A stretch of DNA of 41,972 nucleotides from JAHEJB01 sp041748175 (GTDB lineage: Bacteria > Bacteroidota > Rhodothermia > Rhodothermales > Rubricoccaceae): contig JBGTDU010000129.1 in assembly GCA_041748175.1 (NCBI GenBank), positions 1-41,972 of the forward strand. Reading direction: 5' to 3'. Positions 8,870 to 17,705 of the stretch are shown in pieces. Below the pieces are notes generated by a model that saw nothing but the letters and a program-made list of their open reading frames with translations, did not search any database and had not been told where the DNA came from. Within the stretch, counting starts at the first letter, position 1. Each line of letters begins with the position of its first letter. The position numbers were made by a program, and so were the translations under genes.

Positions 8870-10483
8870 CTATCGGACCAGTGTCATTCGCTGAGTTTGT
8901 ACTCCGTCTGGCGCCTCGACACGATAAATGTACACGCCACTCGGGAGGTTGTCGGCTTGAAAGAGCGCGCGATGCGTGCCCGCCGACTTGGCCTCATCCA
9001 CTAGCGTGGTGATGAGGCGGCCTCGTTCATCGAATATGCGGAGCGAAACGCGTCCAGGCTGACTCAGCGTGTAGGTGATTGCCGTGGACGGATTGAAAGG
9101 ATTCGGGTAGTTCTGGGCCAGCATAAACGCGTAGGGTGTGTCACCGGGCTCTGCGGGAACAACGATCGGATCGGTAACAAGGGGGAGCGTTTCGAAAGTG
9201 CCCCCAAGTACGTCACTCACAGCAGCTCCGCTTACACCAAACCAGTCTTGTAGAACCGTGGCGTAGACGGTTCGGAAGTCCGTCGAAAAGTTCAGATTGC
9301 CGCTCGTCGTGTTCTCGAGATCTGGTCCATCGCCATAGAATCCGCCGTTGACACCATGGCCAAAAACGAAGAGTGGGGCGGCCGTTCCGTGGTCAGTTCC
9401 TCCAGACCCGTTTTCGGCTATTCTCCGGCCAAATTCCGAGAACGTCATCGTAAGGACGCGATCTCCATCTCCGGTTGCGGAGAGATCCTCGTAGAAGGCC
9501 GTGACGGCCTCCGACAGTGTTTCCAGAAGTTTATGTTGTTCAACGTTCTGGTCTACGTGGGTATCGAAGCCGCCCAGAGAAACGAGGAAGATTCGGGTGT
9601 CAAGTCGCCCTTTTATGAGCCTGGCACAGGCGGCCAAGGCATCAGGCATTTGTCCAGTTGGATAATTAACGGAATTAACTGCTGCATCCGTCGCCTTTTG
9701 TATGGCGTCCAGATAACGAAAAGAACCGTTGGCTACTGTGCGGACATACGCGAGCTCGGCACCATAGGAAGTGTTGGGTACGTCTTCCGGATTGTAAGGC
9801 GTGCCACCGGCTGCAATCTCCAGAAAAAGATCAACATCTGTCAACGCCATTCCAAGATTCGCACTACCCGCCTGAAACAGCAGGGGCACGGAGGTGCCTA
9901 TTTGAACGGCCGGGGGGGCATAAGGCGGGTTTGTTACGTAGTCAGGGTACTTCGATTCGAGGAAACGGCCAGCCCATCCGGTGTTTTCTACGACATCGCT
10001 ATCTGAAGCCGATACCCAGATATCAGTAGAGCGAAAGTGCGAAAGGGTTGGGGATGGATACCCAACGGAATGAACAACTGCCAAATTACCGTCGCCCCAG
10101 GGAGCCTTCATGGACTGCATGGCAGGGTTCAGGCCGTACTCATCGCTGAGAGGGATCGTCTCGCTTTCATAAATTGCAATGGTGGGCCGGGCTGCATAAT
10201 AGAGGTCGTTGGTTTTGGGGACGACCGTGTTGAGCCCATCGTTCCCTCCACTCAACTGAATGAGAACGAGTACGCGATCCGTTTCGAGCTGAGCGAGGTG
10301 GCTAAGCAACGACGACCCGCCCAACGCACGAACGGGAGTGCCGTTGAGCATCATCGCCCCGCCCGCGGCAACGAGGCCTGACTGGATCAGGAAGTCGCGG
10401 CGTGACCACACCGCGTGATCATGGTCATGAGCCTTGCCTTCCTCAAGTGCGATTGCCCGTCCCGAATGATGGTGATTACACAT
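8870..10483 (-). CDS. DUF1501 family protein with twin-arginine leader and T9SS sorting domain (copy B)
   Basis: A 537-residue paralogue of the DUF1501 proteins at 5498 and 12863. The ATG at 10483 is chosen over an upstream ATG at 10582 because it gives the same Met-Cys-Asx start as the other copies. The leader has MCNHHH, then AHDHDH (18-23), then SRRDFL (27-32), and a hydrophobic stretch (GLVAAGGAMML). The catalytic-like core has DRVLVLIQLSGGNDGLNTVVP, HFRSTDIWVSASDSD, LGGFDTHVDQ and FSEFGRRIAENGSGGTDHGTA. The C-terminal ~85 residues are a classic T9SS type-A sorting domain (AQNYPNPFNPSTAI, DERGRLITTLVD, LPSGVYIYRVE, ending TLVR). It begins 11 bp after the DUF1800 copy B stop, so translation may be coupled. 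Confidence 0.93.
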   Translation of the reverse strand: MCNHHHSGRAIALEEGKAHDHDHAVWSRRDFLIQSGLVAAGGAMMLNGTPVRALGGSSLLSHLAQLETDRVLVLIQLSGGNDGLNTVVPKTNDLYYAARPTIAIYESETIPLSDEYGLNPAMQSMKAPWGDGNLAVVHSVGYPSPTLSHFRSTDIWVSASDSDVVENTGWAGRFLESKYPDYVTNPPYAPPAVQIGTSVPLLFQAGSANLGMALTDVDLFLEIAAGGTPYNPEDVPNTSYGAELAYVRTVANGSFRYLDAIQKATDAAVNSVNYPTGQMPDALAACARLIKGRLDTRIFLVSLGGFDTHVDQNVEQHKLLETLSEAVTAFYEDLSATGDGDRVLTMTFSEFGRRIAENGSGGTDHGTAAPLFVFGHGVNGGFYGDGPDLENTTSGNLNFSTDFRTVYATVLQDWFGVSGAAVSDVLGGTFETLPLVTDPIVVPAEPGDTPYAFMLAQNYPNPFNPSTAITYTLSQPGRVSLRIFDERGRLITTLVDEAKSAGTHRALFQADNLPSGVYIYRVEAPDGVQTQRMTLVR

Positions 10484-10494
10484 AGGATTCCTGG

Positions 10495-12111
10495 TCAGGT
10501 GAGTTGGTATTCGGGCAATTGAACAAGATGCCTGACCAAGCTGAATAGTCGGCCTTCGGCGCCTTGATCGTTGGGGTTCCACTCGTACGGAGGCAAGCCA
10601 TTCAGCACAAGCGCCACGAGTGAGTTGATCGCCCGTTGACTGAGCTGAACGGGCAGGAAATGTCTTACGAAGTCCGCCACGAGAACGTCGATGGCGTATG
10701 GGTTCGGCATGGCCAGTGCCAGCTCTTGAAGGGTCCGCTGCTTTGGCAGAAAATCATCAGCGTGCAGCCAGCGGGCGGGCAGCGAACTCTCGTCAACCCA
10801 ATTGTGGTAGCCGGGCCAACCAGCCACGTTGGGGGGCGAGTAGAGGCGTTGTCCGAGCAACCTCGTGCCCTGTCTGAACTCGATGAATACCGCCGGATTC
10901 ACATCAAAACCGGCCTCAACCGCGAGCCCCAAAACCAAATCACAGGGGCTTTTTATTCGGGCACCTATCACCACATCGTCGAAGAAATGTGCACTTTGGA
11001 GGAGCGTTCTGACGACGGGCTCGATCCGGAAGTCGCTGGCCAGGAGCAGCGTCGCGAGCTCGTCTACGATCTCCGAACTTGCAATCTCGTACACAAAGAA
11101 ACGATACAGTTTAGCCGCAATGAAGTGGGCAATGGACTCTGATCGTTGCGTGAACAGTAACGTGGTCAAATCATCGTAGCCCCAATTTCCAGCCTGGCCG
11201 AAAACAGTCTTGTTCTCGTTGTCGTGCCATTCCGGTACAAAGACGGCTTCCAACGTATCGTAGAGATCCACAGACCATCCGGTGAGGACGCGGGCGAGTT
11301 CCTCAATTTCCATCTGCGTATAGTTCGGAGCCCCATCCGGGCCCTCGATCCCCATGGTGAACAACTCCATCAACTCCCGGGCATAGTTCTCATTCGGTTC
11401 TCCTACGCGGTTGTCGTCGCCGTTCAGGTAGAAGAGCATCGCCGGTGTGATGCCTATCTCGTGCACAAATTGTTTGAAATCACCCAAGGCGTTCTTTCGA
11501 AGAATCGCCCAGTAGCGGTAGAGCCACGCTGCGGTGCGCGTCGATTCGAGGCTCGTGACAAAGTGGTCGTGCCAGAATAGAGTTAGTCGCTCCCTCAGCC
11601 CGGTTCCGGCTTGCAAAATGGCCAGCGACTCCTGATAGAACTCTGTCTCCGTTTCGTAGAGCCAAAGATCATTCAGGTCGTGGAACACCTGTACCTCATC
11701 CGGTGGCGCATTGTCTGGAGGAGGTGGATGGTTGATCCAGTCGGGCGTCGCAGGAAAACGTGCTGCCAGTGCTGCGTCGACAATGGCATCCACAGCCGCC
11801 TTGGGATTACCCGACAGGGCGACGTTGATCGCAGCCGGATCGGCGGCATAACCGGTTCGGCGCAAAAGGTGGTAGGCCCTCCGGCGATCCCACGGGCTTT
11901 CGTTAGTTGGCACGTAGGGTTCAAGACCGGCCGTCGTCGCAAGCGGTTGGCCCGAGGGGGTTGGCGAGATCTCTCCTTTTGGACGGGTCCGATGGGCGTT
12001 CGTCCACCGCTCGTCATCCGCAAATATTCCCGGCAGGTATTCGAAGCCGACAGCACCGCTGCCGACTTCGCCCGAACGAGATACACCTCCCAAGAAGGAG
12101 CGTCGGTTCAT
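10495..12111 (-). CDS. DUF1800 family protein (copy B)
   Basis: A 538-residue DUF1800 protein, the upstream partner in pair B. The start MNRRSFLGGV again carries RRSFL without a following hydrophobic core. A linker of about 60 residues precedes the family domain. Recognisable blocks are AYHLLRRTGYAADPAAI, ERLTLFWHDHFVTSLEST, LFYLNGDDNRVGEPNENYARELMELF, NYTQMEIEELARVLTGW, SAHFFDDVVIGARIKSP, SPPNVAGWPGY and the final LPEYQLT. Compared with copy A it has a longer N-terminal linker and a longer segment before the WHDHF block, as in copy C, so B and C look like the closer pair. No reaction is established for the family. Confidence 0.92.
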   Translation of the reverse strand: MNRRSFLGGVSRSGEVGSGAVGFEYLPGIFADDERWTNAHRTRPKGEISPTPSGQPLATTAGLEPYVPTNESPWDRRRAYHLLRRTGYAADPAAINVALSGNPKAAVDAIVDAALAARFPATPDWINHPPPPDNAPPDEVQVFHDLNDLWLYETETEFYQESLAILQAGTGLRERLTLFWHDHFVTSLESTRTAAWLYRYWAILRKNALGDFKQFVHEIGITPAMLFYLNGDDNRVGEPNENYARELMELFTMGIEGPDGAPNYTQMEIEELARVLTGWSVDLYDTLEAVFVPEWHDNENKTVFGQAGNWGYDDLTTLLFTQRSESIAHFIAAKLYRFFVYEIASSEIVDELATLLLASDFRIEPVVRTLLQSAHFFDDVVIGARIKSPCDLVLGLAVEAGFDVNPAVFIEFRQGTRLLGQRLYSPPNVAGWPGYHNWVDESSLPARWLHADDFLPKQRTLQELALAMPNPYAIDVLVADFVRHFLPVQLSQRAINSLVALVLNGLPPYEWNPNDQGAEGRLFSLVRHLVQLPEYQLT

Positions 12112-12352
12112 GAGAACGCAAGTTTATCGAATGTCCGCAACGACGCGACGTATCGGCGGGCGCACGTCGTTGCAATAGGGTTGATCGATTCATCCTCGCG
12201 AATGTCACGCTTGCGTAGCAATGCCAAGCGCTTTCCTACAGTGCCTCGTGCAACGGGTCGTCGCTACCTTTCAAAAGCTTGGGTCGGGCCGACATCCTGA
12301 TTTCGTCCCATCTGCGGACTGACCTCAACTCTCAATTCTACTGGAGACTGAC
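12112..12352. other. Intergenic region between divergent DUF1800 copy B and mscL
   Basis: This 241-bp spacer must contain the start signals for pair B (minus) and mscL (plus). No gene-like reading with a recognisable product is seen. A GGAG Shine-Dalgarno-like stretch at 12343-12346 lies 6 bp before the mscL ATG. A possible Bacteroidota-type -7 element (TACCTTTC, compare TAnnTTTG) lies near 12265, but this is a weak match. Confidence 0.35.
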
Positions 12353-12781
12353 ATGTTCAAGGAGTTCAAGGATTTTGCCGTCAAGGGCAACGTCGTCGAC
12401 ATGGCTGTCGGCATCATCATCGGAGCCGCGTTCGGCACCATCATCTCGGCGCTGGTGGACGGCGTCATAATGCCGCCCATCGGGTTGCTGCTCGGCGGCG
12501 TCGACTTTTCCAACCTATTCGTGTTGCTGAAGGAGGGAACGGTGCCCGGCCCATACGAGACGCTCACCGCAGCGCAGGAGGCCGGCGCGGTCGTCATGTC
12601 GTGGGGCGCCTTGATCAACACGATCATATCGTTCCTGATCGTTGTGTTCTGTGTTTTCCTCCTCGTCAAGGCCGTCAACAAAGCGAAGAAGGCGGAAGAG
12701 GAAGCACCGGCAGCGCCGGGCGCCGAGGAAGTGCTCCTCACGGAAATCCGCGACCTGCTGAGGTCGCGAGCTGCTGGTTGA
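12353..12781 (+). CDS. mscL: Large-conductance mechanosensitive channel MscL
   Basis: A homopentameric inner-membrane channel that opens under high membrane tension to release solutes during hypo-osmotic shock. The protein has 142 residues, close to the 136 of E. coli MscL. The N-terminal amphipathic helix MFKEFKDFAVKGNVVDMAVG and the first membrane helix (VGIIIGAAFGTIISALVDGVIMPPIGLLLGG) match the family signature almost exactly. The second membrane helix is about residues 85-107 (LINTIISFLIVVFCVFLLVKAV), followed by a charged cytoplasmic helix ending EIRDLLRS. A GGAG sequence 6 bp before the ATG supports the start. It is a lone plus-strand gene between two minus-strand DUF1800/DUF1501 pairs and ends just before a strong bidirectional terminator. 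No functional tie to its neighbours is evident. Confidence 0.97.
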   Translation: MFKEFKDFAVKGNVVDMAVGIIIGAAFGTIISALVDGVIMPPIGLLLGGVDFSNLFVLLKEGTVPGPYETLTAAQEAGAVVMSWGALINTIISFLIVVFCVFLLVKAVNKAKKAEEEAPAAPGAEEVLLTEIRDLLRSRAAG

Positions 12782-12796
12782 CAGTCTGCCTGGCGC

Positions 12797-12837
12797 AAAA
12801 AAATGGGGGGTTGAGGCTGCGTGCCTCAACTCCCCAT
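12797..12837. terminator. Bidirectional rho-independent terminator between mscL and DUF1501 copy C
   Basis: A 15-bp stem (12803-12817 with 12823-12837, one G-U pair) encloses a 5-base loop. Seven A residues at 12797-12803 give a U-tract for transcripts arriving on the minus strand from DUF1501 copy C, which stops at 12863. For mscL (+) the same hairpin is followed by a weaker CGTTATTTG tail. It serves both convergent genes. Confidence 0.85.
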
Positions 12838-12862
12838 CGTTATTTGCCCGTGTTGTTCGTCG

Positions 12863-14491
12863 CTAACGAACCAGCGACATCCTGCCCGTCCGGACGCCCT
12901 CAGGTGCTTCAAGTCGATAGACGTAGACGCCGCTCGGTAACTGCCCCGCGTTGAAGGCAATGTTGTGCTGGCCGGCCAATTTGTTGCCGTCTACAAGGGT
13001 TGAAATCAAGCGCCCCCGCACGTCATAAACCTGAAGGCGAACCGTTCCGGCCTGCGTTAGCGTGAAAGCTATCTGCGTGCCAGGGTTGAAGGGATTTGGA
13101 TAGTTCTGTTCGAGGCCAAAAGTCAGCGGAACGCCATCAGGGTTGGTCGCGACCGGACTGGCGACGAGCGGCAGCGTCCCGAAATCGCCGCCCAGTAGGG
13201 TTGTCGTTACTGACTCTGCCAGCCCAAACCAACCTTGCAACACGGTGGCGTAGGCAACGCGGAAATCGGTGGAGTGGATGATGTTGCCATCGCCGTCGGG
13301 GTTGGCGAGATCGGGCGCTTCTCCATACAGACCGCCGATTACGCCAGATCCGAAGAGCATCACAGGTGCTGCGGTGCCGTGGTCCGTTCCGTTTGAGCCA
13401 TTCTCTTCAATGCGGCGGCCAAACTCCGAGAAGGTCATGGTCAAAACGCGTTCATCGTCATTTGATGCGCCGAGATCCATGTAAAAGGCGGCCATCGTTT
13501 CGGAGAGCTGGGCGAGCAACGCGGCCTGCTCGTCTGGCTGGTTGGCGTGCGTGTCGAACCCGTCCATTGCCACGAGGTAGATGCGGGTGCCCAGCCGCCC
13601 TTTGATGAGCCGAGCGCATGCAGCCAACGACGCGGGCATCGGGCCGTCCGGGTAGGTCGCTTCGTTTGTCGTCGATTCATAGGCCTGCCGGATCGCCTCC
13701 GCGTACCGAAAGGAATCGTTTGCGATCGTACGCACGAATGCAAGTTCGTCGCCCCACGGCGTATCCGGCACATCCTGAGGATCATACGCCTGCCCGCCCT
13801 CGACGATGTCCAGGAACAATTCCGTGTCGTAGAGCGCCATCCCATAACCCAAATCCGAGCCTCGGAAGAGCAGGGGATTCGACGTTCCTACCTGAACGGC
13901 TGGAGGGAACTCCGGCGGCGTCGTCGCAAAGTCTGGAAACATTAATTCCAGGCTACGCCCAGCCCAGCCGGTCTCCAGATACTCATCGGAATTCGAAGCC
14001 GACAGCCAGATGTCGGTCCCTCTGAAATGGGACAGATCGGGGTTCGGATAGCCAACGCTTTGAACGATCGCCATGTGGCCATCGCCCCAAACCGGTTCCA
14101 ACGATTGCATTGCAGGATGCATTCCGAAGTCGTTCGCCGAGTCCAGCTGAATGGTCTGATTGGCAGGGATTGCCAGGGTCGGTCGGGCGTTGTAATAGAT
14201 GTCGTTCGTCCGCGGCACGATCGTGTTGAGGCCATCGTTGCCGCCGCCCAGCTGAATAAGCACGAGCACGCGATCCGTTTCGAGCAAGCGCAGATGCTCA
14301 AGCAGCGACGTTCGCGCCAACGCCCTGACTGGCGATGCACCCACCAACATTGCTCCGCCGACGGCAGCCAGCCCAGAACTAACCAGGAAATCCCGGCGAG
14401 ACCAAGCGTTGTGATCATGGTTGTGCGCCTCGCCTTGTTCAAGGGCAATGGCTCGGTCGGCGGACGTCGATTGGACGTGTCGGTCGCACAT
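12863..14491 (-). CDS. DUF1501 family protein with twin-arginine leader and T9SS sorting domain (copy C)
   Basis: A 542-residue paralogue of copies A and B. The leader reads MCDRHV, then AHNHDH (22-27), then SRRDFL (31-36) and a short hydrophobic stretch (GLAAVGGAMLVGAS). The core has DRVLVLIQLGGGNDGLNTIVP, HFRGTDIWLSASNSD, AMDGFDTHANQ and FSEFGRRIEENGSNGTDHGTA. The C-terminal T9SS type-A domain begins at LEQNYPNPFNPGTQ, continues VYDVRGRLISTLVDG and LPSGVYVYRLE, and ends SLVR. It starts 11 bp after the DUF1800 copy C stop, the same spacing as pair B. It is the last gene of its unit, which ends at the terminator at 12797-12837. Predicted destination is the cell surface or medium; activity is unknown. 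Confidence 0.93.
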   Translation of the reverse strand: MCDRHVQSTSADRAIALEQGEAHNHDHNAWSRRDFLVSSGLAAVGGAMLVGASPVRALARTSLLEHLRLLETDRVLVLIQLGGGNDGLNTIVPRTNDIYYNARPTLAIPANQTIQLDSANDFGMHPAMQSLEPVWGDGHMAIVQSVGYPNPDLSHFRGTDIWLSASNSDEYLETGWAGRSLELMFPDFATTPPEFPPAVQVGTSNPLLFRGSDLGYGMALYDTELFLDIVEGGQAYDPQDVPDTPWGDELAFVRTIANDSFRYAEAIRQAYESTTNEATYPDGPMPASLAACARLIKGRLGTRIYLVAMDGFDTHANQPDEQAALLAQLSETMAAFYMDLGASNDDERVLTMTFSEFGRRIEENGSNGTDHGTAAPVMLFGSGVIGGLYGEAPDLANPDGDGNIIHSTDFRVAYATVLQGWFGLAESVTTTLLGGDFGTLPLVASPVATNPDGVPLTFGLEQNYPNPFNPGTQIAFTLTQAGTVRLQVYDVRGRLISTLVDGNKLAGQHNIAFNAGQLPSGVYVYRLEAPEGVRTGRMSLVR

Positions 14492-14502
14492 GGCAGTCTC
14501 GG

Positions 14503-16125
14503 CTACGCCAGCTGGTATTCCGGAAGGCGAAAAATCTGGTTGAAGAGGCCAAACAGCCTGCCTTCAGCGCCCGGATTGAGTGGGTCCCACTCATAATCGG
14601 GCAGACCATCGAGAAGAACTTCTATCAGTGAGTCGATTAGCTCCTGATCCAGCGGTACGGCCAGCAGGTAGGCGGCGATATCTTCCGTCAGCCTCGCCGC
14701 ATTGAAGGGCTGCGGAAAAGAAAGCGCGAGGGATTGCAACGTCTGTTCCTGATAGAGAAGGCCCTCGCAGAAGAGCCACCGAAAGGAGAGAGTGCTGGTG
14801 TCTATCCAGGCACGGTGGCCCGGCCAGCCAGATACGTTTGGTGGATCAAAAATGCGTTGGCCATTTTCGTAACAGAAGTAATACAAGTACTCCTCCATGA
14901 ACTCCTGCTGTACGAACTCCGCCGCACGGCATTCGCCTAGAAATAATTCGGCGGGGCTCTTCACCCGCGCGCCTATTGTTGCCGCGTCGAAGAAATGGGC
15001 ACTCTTCAGCAGCGTCCGCACGACAGGTTCGATCTGATAGTCGTTCGCGATCAGGATATCGGCCATTGCGGCCACGATATCTTCATCGGCGAATGGGTAG
15101 ACGAACTCCTGATAGAGCTCACGACAAACAAAATGCGCTATTGCGACGCCGCGTTGGTTGAAAAGAAGTGGCACGATGTCGTCGTAGCCAAAGTTGTCTG
15201 TTTGGCCGAAAATGGTCTTTTGCCCGTAATCATGCCACTGAGGTACCAGCACGGCCTCCTGCGTTCCGTAGACATCGATGCCCCAGCCGGTCAGGGCGCG
15301 CGCAAGCTCCGCGATGTCGGTTTGTGTGTAGTTGGCCGAGCCGCCGGGGCCCGATATGCCCATGGTGAATAGCTCCAACAGTTCCCGGGCGTAATTCTCA
15401 TTCGGGTTGCCAACGCGGTTCTCGACGCCGTTGAGGTAGATGAGCATGGCGGGCGATGTGCCCATATCGTGGACGAACTGCTTGAAGTCTCCAAGCCCGT
15501 GCGTCCGCAGCAGCGCCCAATATCTATAGAGCCATGGCGCGTGGAAGTACGATTCCAGTCCGGTCACAAAGTGGTTGTGCCAGAACAAGGCGAGTTTTTC
15601 GCGCAGGTTTGTTCCAGCCGTCCTCCAGACCAATAGCTCGCGAATTACCTCGTCCCGCGTTTCTTCCAGCCAGCCGATGTTTTGTTCTATGTAGATCTGC
15701 CACTCCTCATCCGGGGCGTCGTAGAGGGGCATGTGGTTGTCGTACCAGGTTGGTATCGAAGGGAGTGGCGTCGAGAGCGCCGCGTCCACAATCGCATCGA
15801 CCGCAGCGCCGGGCGTATTTCCGAGGACGGTAGCTGCCTCGGGAAGGGTCGGTGAAAATCCGGTTCGACGGAGCAGATGATAGGCCCGGCTCTCGTTCCA
15901 CGGGGCCTCAGCGGTCGGGACGTAGGGTTCCAAACCACCGCCGATCCGGAGCGGATTACGCGTTCGGCCGTCATCCTCCGGATCGCCATGGTCGGCCTGG
16001 TAACCCCACTTGACCGGCATCCGGAGATCCGCAAACTGCCCCGGCATAAACTCGAAAGGGGGCCCAACCGATGGGTCCGAAAGGGAAGGGCGGGCAGCGG
16101 GACGGAAAAATGTTGGACGGTCCAT
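14503..16125 (-). CDS. DUF1800 family protein (copy C)
   Basis: A 540-residue DUF1800 protein, upstream partner in pair C. The ATG at 16125 (MDRPTFFRPAARPS) is preferred to one at 16203 because it aligns with the MDRRSFL and MNRRSFL starts of copies A and B. In this copy the twin arginine has become Arg-Pro, and no hydrophobic segment follows. Family blocks are AYHLLRRTGFSP, EKLALFWHNHFVTGLES, LIYLNGVENRVGNPNENYARELLELF, NYTQTDIAELARALTGW, SAHFFDAATIGARVKSPAELFLG, DPPNVSGWPGH and the C-terminal LPEYQLA. It precedes DUF1501 copy C by 11 bp. The degenerate start suggests the N-terminal motif is not essential, or that this copy is reached another way. Confidence 0.9.
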   Translation of the reverse strand: MDRPTFFRPAARPSLSDPSVGPPFEFMPGQFADLRMPVKWGYQADHGDPEDDGRTRNPLRIGGGLEPYVPTAEAPWNESRAYHLLRRTGFSPTLPEAATVLGNTPGAAVDAIVDAALSTPLPSIPTWYDNHMPLYDAPDEEWQIYIEQNIGWLEETRDEVIRELLVWRTAGTNLREKLALFWHNHFVTGLESYFHAPWLYRYWALLRTHGLGDFKQFVHDMGTSPAMLIYLNGVENRVGNPNENYARELLELFTMGISGPGGSANYTQTDIAELARALTGWGIDVYGTQEAVLVPQWHDYGQKTIFGQTDNFGYDDIVPLLFNQRGVAIAHFVCRELYQEFVYPFADEDIVAAMADILIANDYQIEPVVRTLLKSAHFFDAATIGARVKSPAELFLGECRAAEFVQQEFMEEYLYYFCYENGQRIFDPPNVSGWPGHRAWIDTSTLSFRWLFCEGLLYQEQTLQSLALSFPQPFNAARLTEDIAAYLLAVPLDQELIDSLIEVLLDGLPDYEWDPLNPGAEGRLFGLFNQIFRLPEYQLA

Positions 16126-16427
16126 GGCAAAACAGTTCTTGGTACGAGCTGCCGTTTCGAGTATCGGCTCCCCATCACCAATGCTCAACTTACGACGCAT
16201 CAATCGGCCGGTTAGTTACTCAAGGTTTAGTGTTTCCTTATGGTTCACTGAGAACGCCGCTCGGCTTTGTAGCACGACAGCCTGAGAACCAACCACTGAG
16301 CGCGTCGCGTGGCGCAACGCTGTGACACAAAACCAGGCCATCGGTGTTCGCCGGGAGGCGACGTGGGAGTCTGGCGACGTAGCGTTCGACGTCGCTACGG
16401 CGGACGGTGCCATCCTTCTGCGGTTGC
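16126..16427. other. Intergenic region between serS and DUF1800 copy C
   Basis: This 302-bp spacer separates two minus-strand genes and should hold the promoter of pair C. The only structure noted is a small nested inverted repeat (GTAGCG...CGCTAC with GACGT repeats) near 16377-16402, without a U-tract, so it is not a convincing terminator. No short gene is supported. Confidence 0.3.
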
Positions 16428-17705
16428 CTACCCGATCGAATCAAATCCCGTGTACCGCCGAAGAACTTCCGGGATGGCAATGCTTCCATCCGCTTGCTGG
16501 TTGTTCTCCAGAATTGTTGCCACGATGCGCGGGAGGGCCAGTGCGCTGCCGTTGAGTGTGTGCACGAATTGAGGCTTGCCGCCGTCCTCGGGACGGAAGC
16601 GGATGTTGGCGCGGCGAGCCTGGAAGGCTTCGAAGTTGGAGATTGAGGACACTTCAAGCCAACGGCCCTGCCCGGCACTCCAGACTTCGAGGTCGTATTT
16701 CTTGGACTGCGTAAAGCCCATGTCGCCGGTACACATCAGGAGGCGGCGGTAGGGGAGACCGAGTTTCTGCACGGCGCGCTCGGCGTCGTCGCGGAGTTGC
16801 TCCAAATGCTCGTAGCTCTCGTCGGGATGGACAAACCGGACCAACTCCACCTTGTCGAACTGATGCAGCCGGTTCAGGCCCCGCACGTCCTTGCCGTACG
16901 AGCCCGCCTCGCGGCGGAAGCACGGCGTGTAGGCAGCGTACTTGATCGGAAGGACGGTTGCGTCCAGAATCTCGTCGCGGTGGAAGTTCGTGACGGGGAC
17001 TTCTCCTGTAGGGACGAGGTACAGACCATCCTGCTCGGCTTCATACATCTGCCCCTCCTTGTCCGGAATCTGCCCCGTCCCAATTCCGCTGGCCTCGTTG
17101 ACGACGAGGGGCGGTTGCATCTCCGTGTAGCCCGCTTCACCGGCAAGGTCGAGGAAGAACTGGATCAGCGCCCGCTGGAGTCGGGCGCCTTTCCCGATGT
17201 AAAACGGGAAGCCCGCTCCCGTAACCTTGGCGCCACGCTCGAAGTCGATAAGGCCGTGCTGCGCGGCCAACTCCCAGTGTGGCATCGGAGCAAAATCGAA
17301 AGCGGGCATCTCTTCCCATTCGAAGATGGTCTGGTTGTCCTCTGGCGTCATCCCTGCCGGCACGGTTTCGTGCGGGATGTTGGGGATCTCGAGCATCAAT
17401 TTGTTGAAGGCCTCTTCGTGCTCGCGGGCCGCTTCCTCGATTTCCTTCAGATCCTCCTTCAGTTTTGCCGAGGCTTCGAGCAGTGGCGCGGCCTCGTCGC
17501 GCTTGCCTTCCTTCATCAACGGGCCGATCCTCTCGCTTGCCTGGTTCAGCCGCTGCTGAATCATCTGCAGCTCCGTCAGCGAAGCCCGGCGTTTCTCGTC
17601 GGCTTCGAGGGCGCGATCCACGAGATCTGCCCCGCCGACCTTTTTGTTTAGTATGGCAGCGCGGACCAGGTCAGGGTGATCGCGAACGAACTGAGGGTCG
17701 AGCAT
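16428..17705 (-). CDS. serS: Seryl-tRNA synthetase
   Basis: A cytoplasmic class II synthetase that charges tRNA-Ser and tRNA-Sec with serine. From the ATG at 17705 it has 425 residues, the usual bacterial length; an ATG 27 bases upstream would add nine residues not found in the family. The N-terminal ~110 residues form the long antiparallel coiled coil that grips the tRNA variable arm (NQASERIGPLMKEGKRDEAA and neighbours). Motif 2 is CFRREAGSYGKDVRGLNRLHQFDKVE, and motif 3 is LNGSALALPRIVATILENNQ. GTGQIPDKEGQMY and LVPTGEVPVTN are typical active-site segments. It is transcribed divergently from the META-domain lipoprotein at 17853. Confidence 0.97.
   Translation of the reverse strand: MLDPQFVRDHPDLVRAAILNKKVGGADLVDRALEADEKRRASLTELQMIQQRLNQASERIGPLMKEGKRDEAAPLLEASAKLKEDLKEIEEAAREHEEAFNKLMLEIPNIPHETVPAGMTPEDNQTIFEWEEMPAFDFAPMPHWELAAQHGLIDFERGAKVTGAGFPFYIGKGARLQRALIQFFLDLAGEAGYTEMQPPLVVNEASGIGTGQIPDKEGQMYEAEQDGLYLVPTGEVPVTNFHRDEILDATVLPIKYAAYTPCFRREAGSYGKDVRGLNRLHQFDKVELVRFVHPDESYEHLEQLRDDAERAVQKLGLPYRRLLMCTGDMGFTQSKKYDLEVWSAGQGRWLEVSSISNFEAFQARRANIRFRPEDGGKPQFVHTLNGSALALPRIVATILENNQQADGSIAIPEVLRRYTGFDSIG

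Noticed and set aside
16797..17651. A 284-codon plus-strand reading under serS
   Set aside because: It lies antisense to motif-complete seryl-tRNA synthetase and has no recognisable domain.
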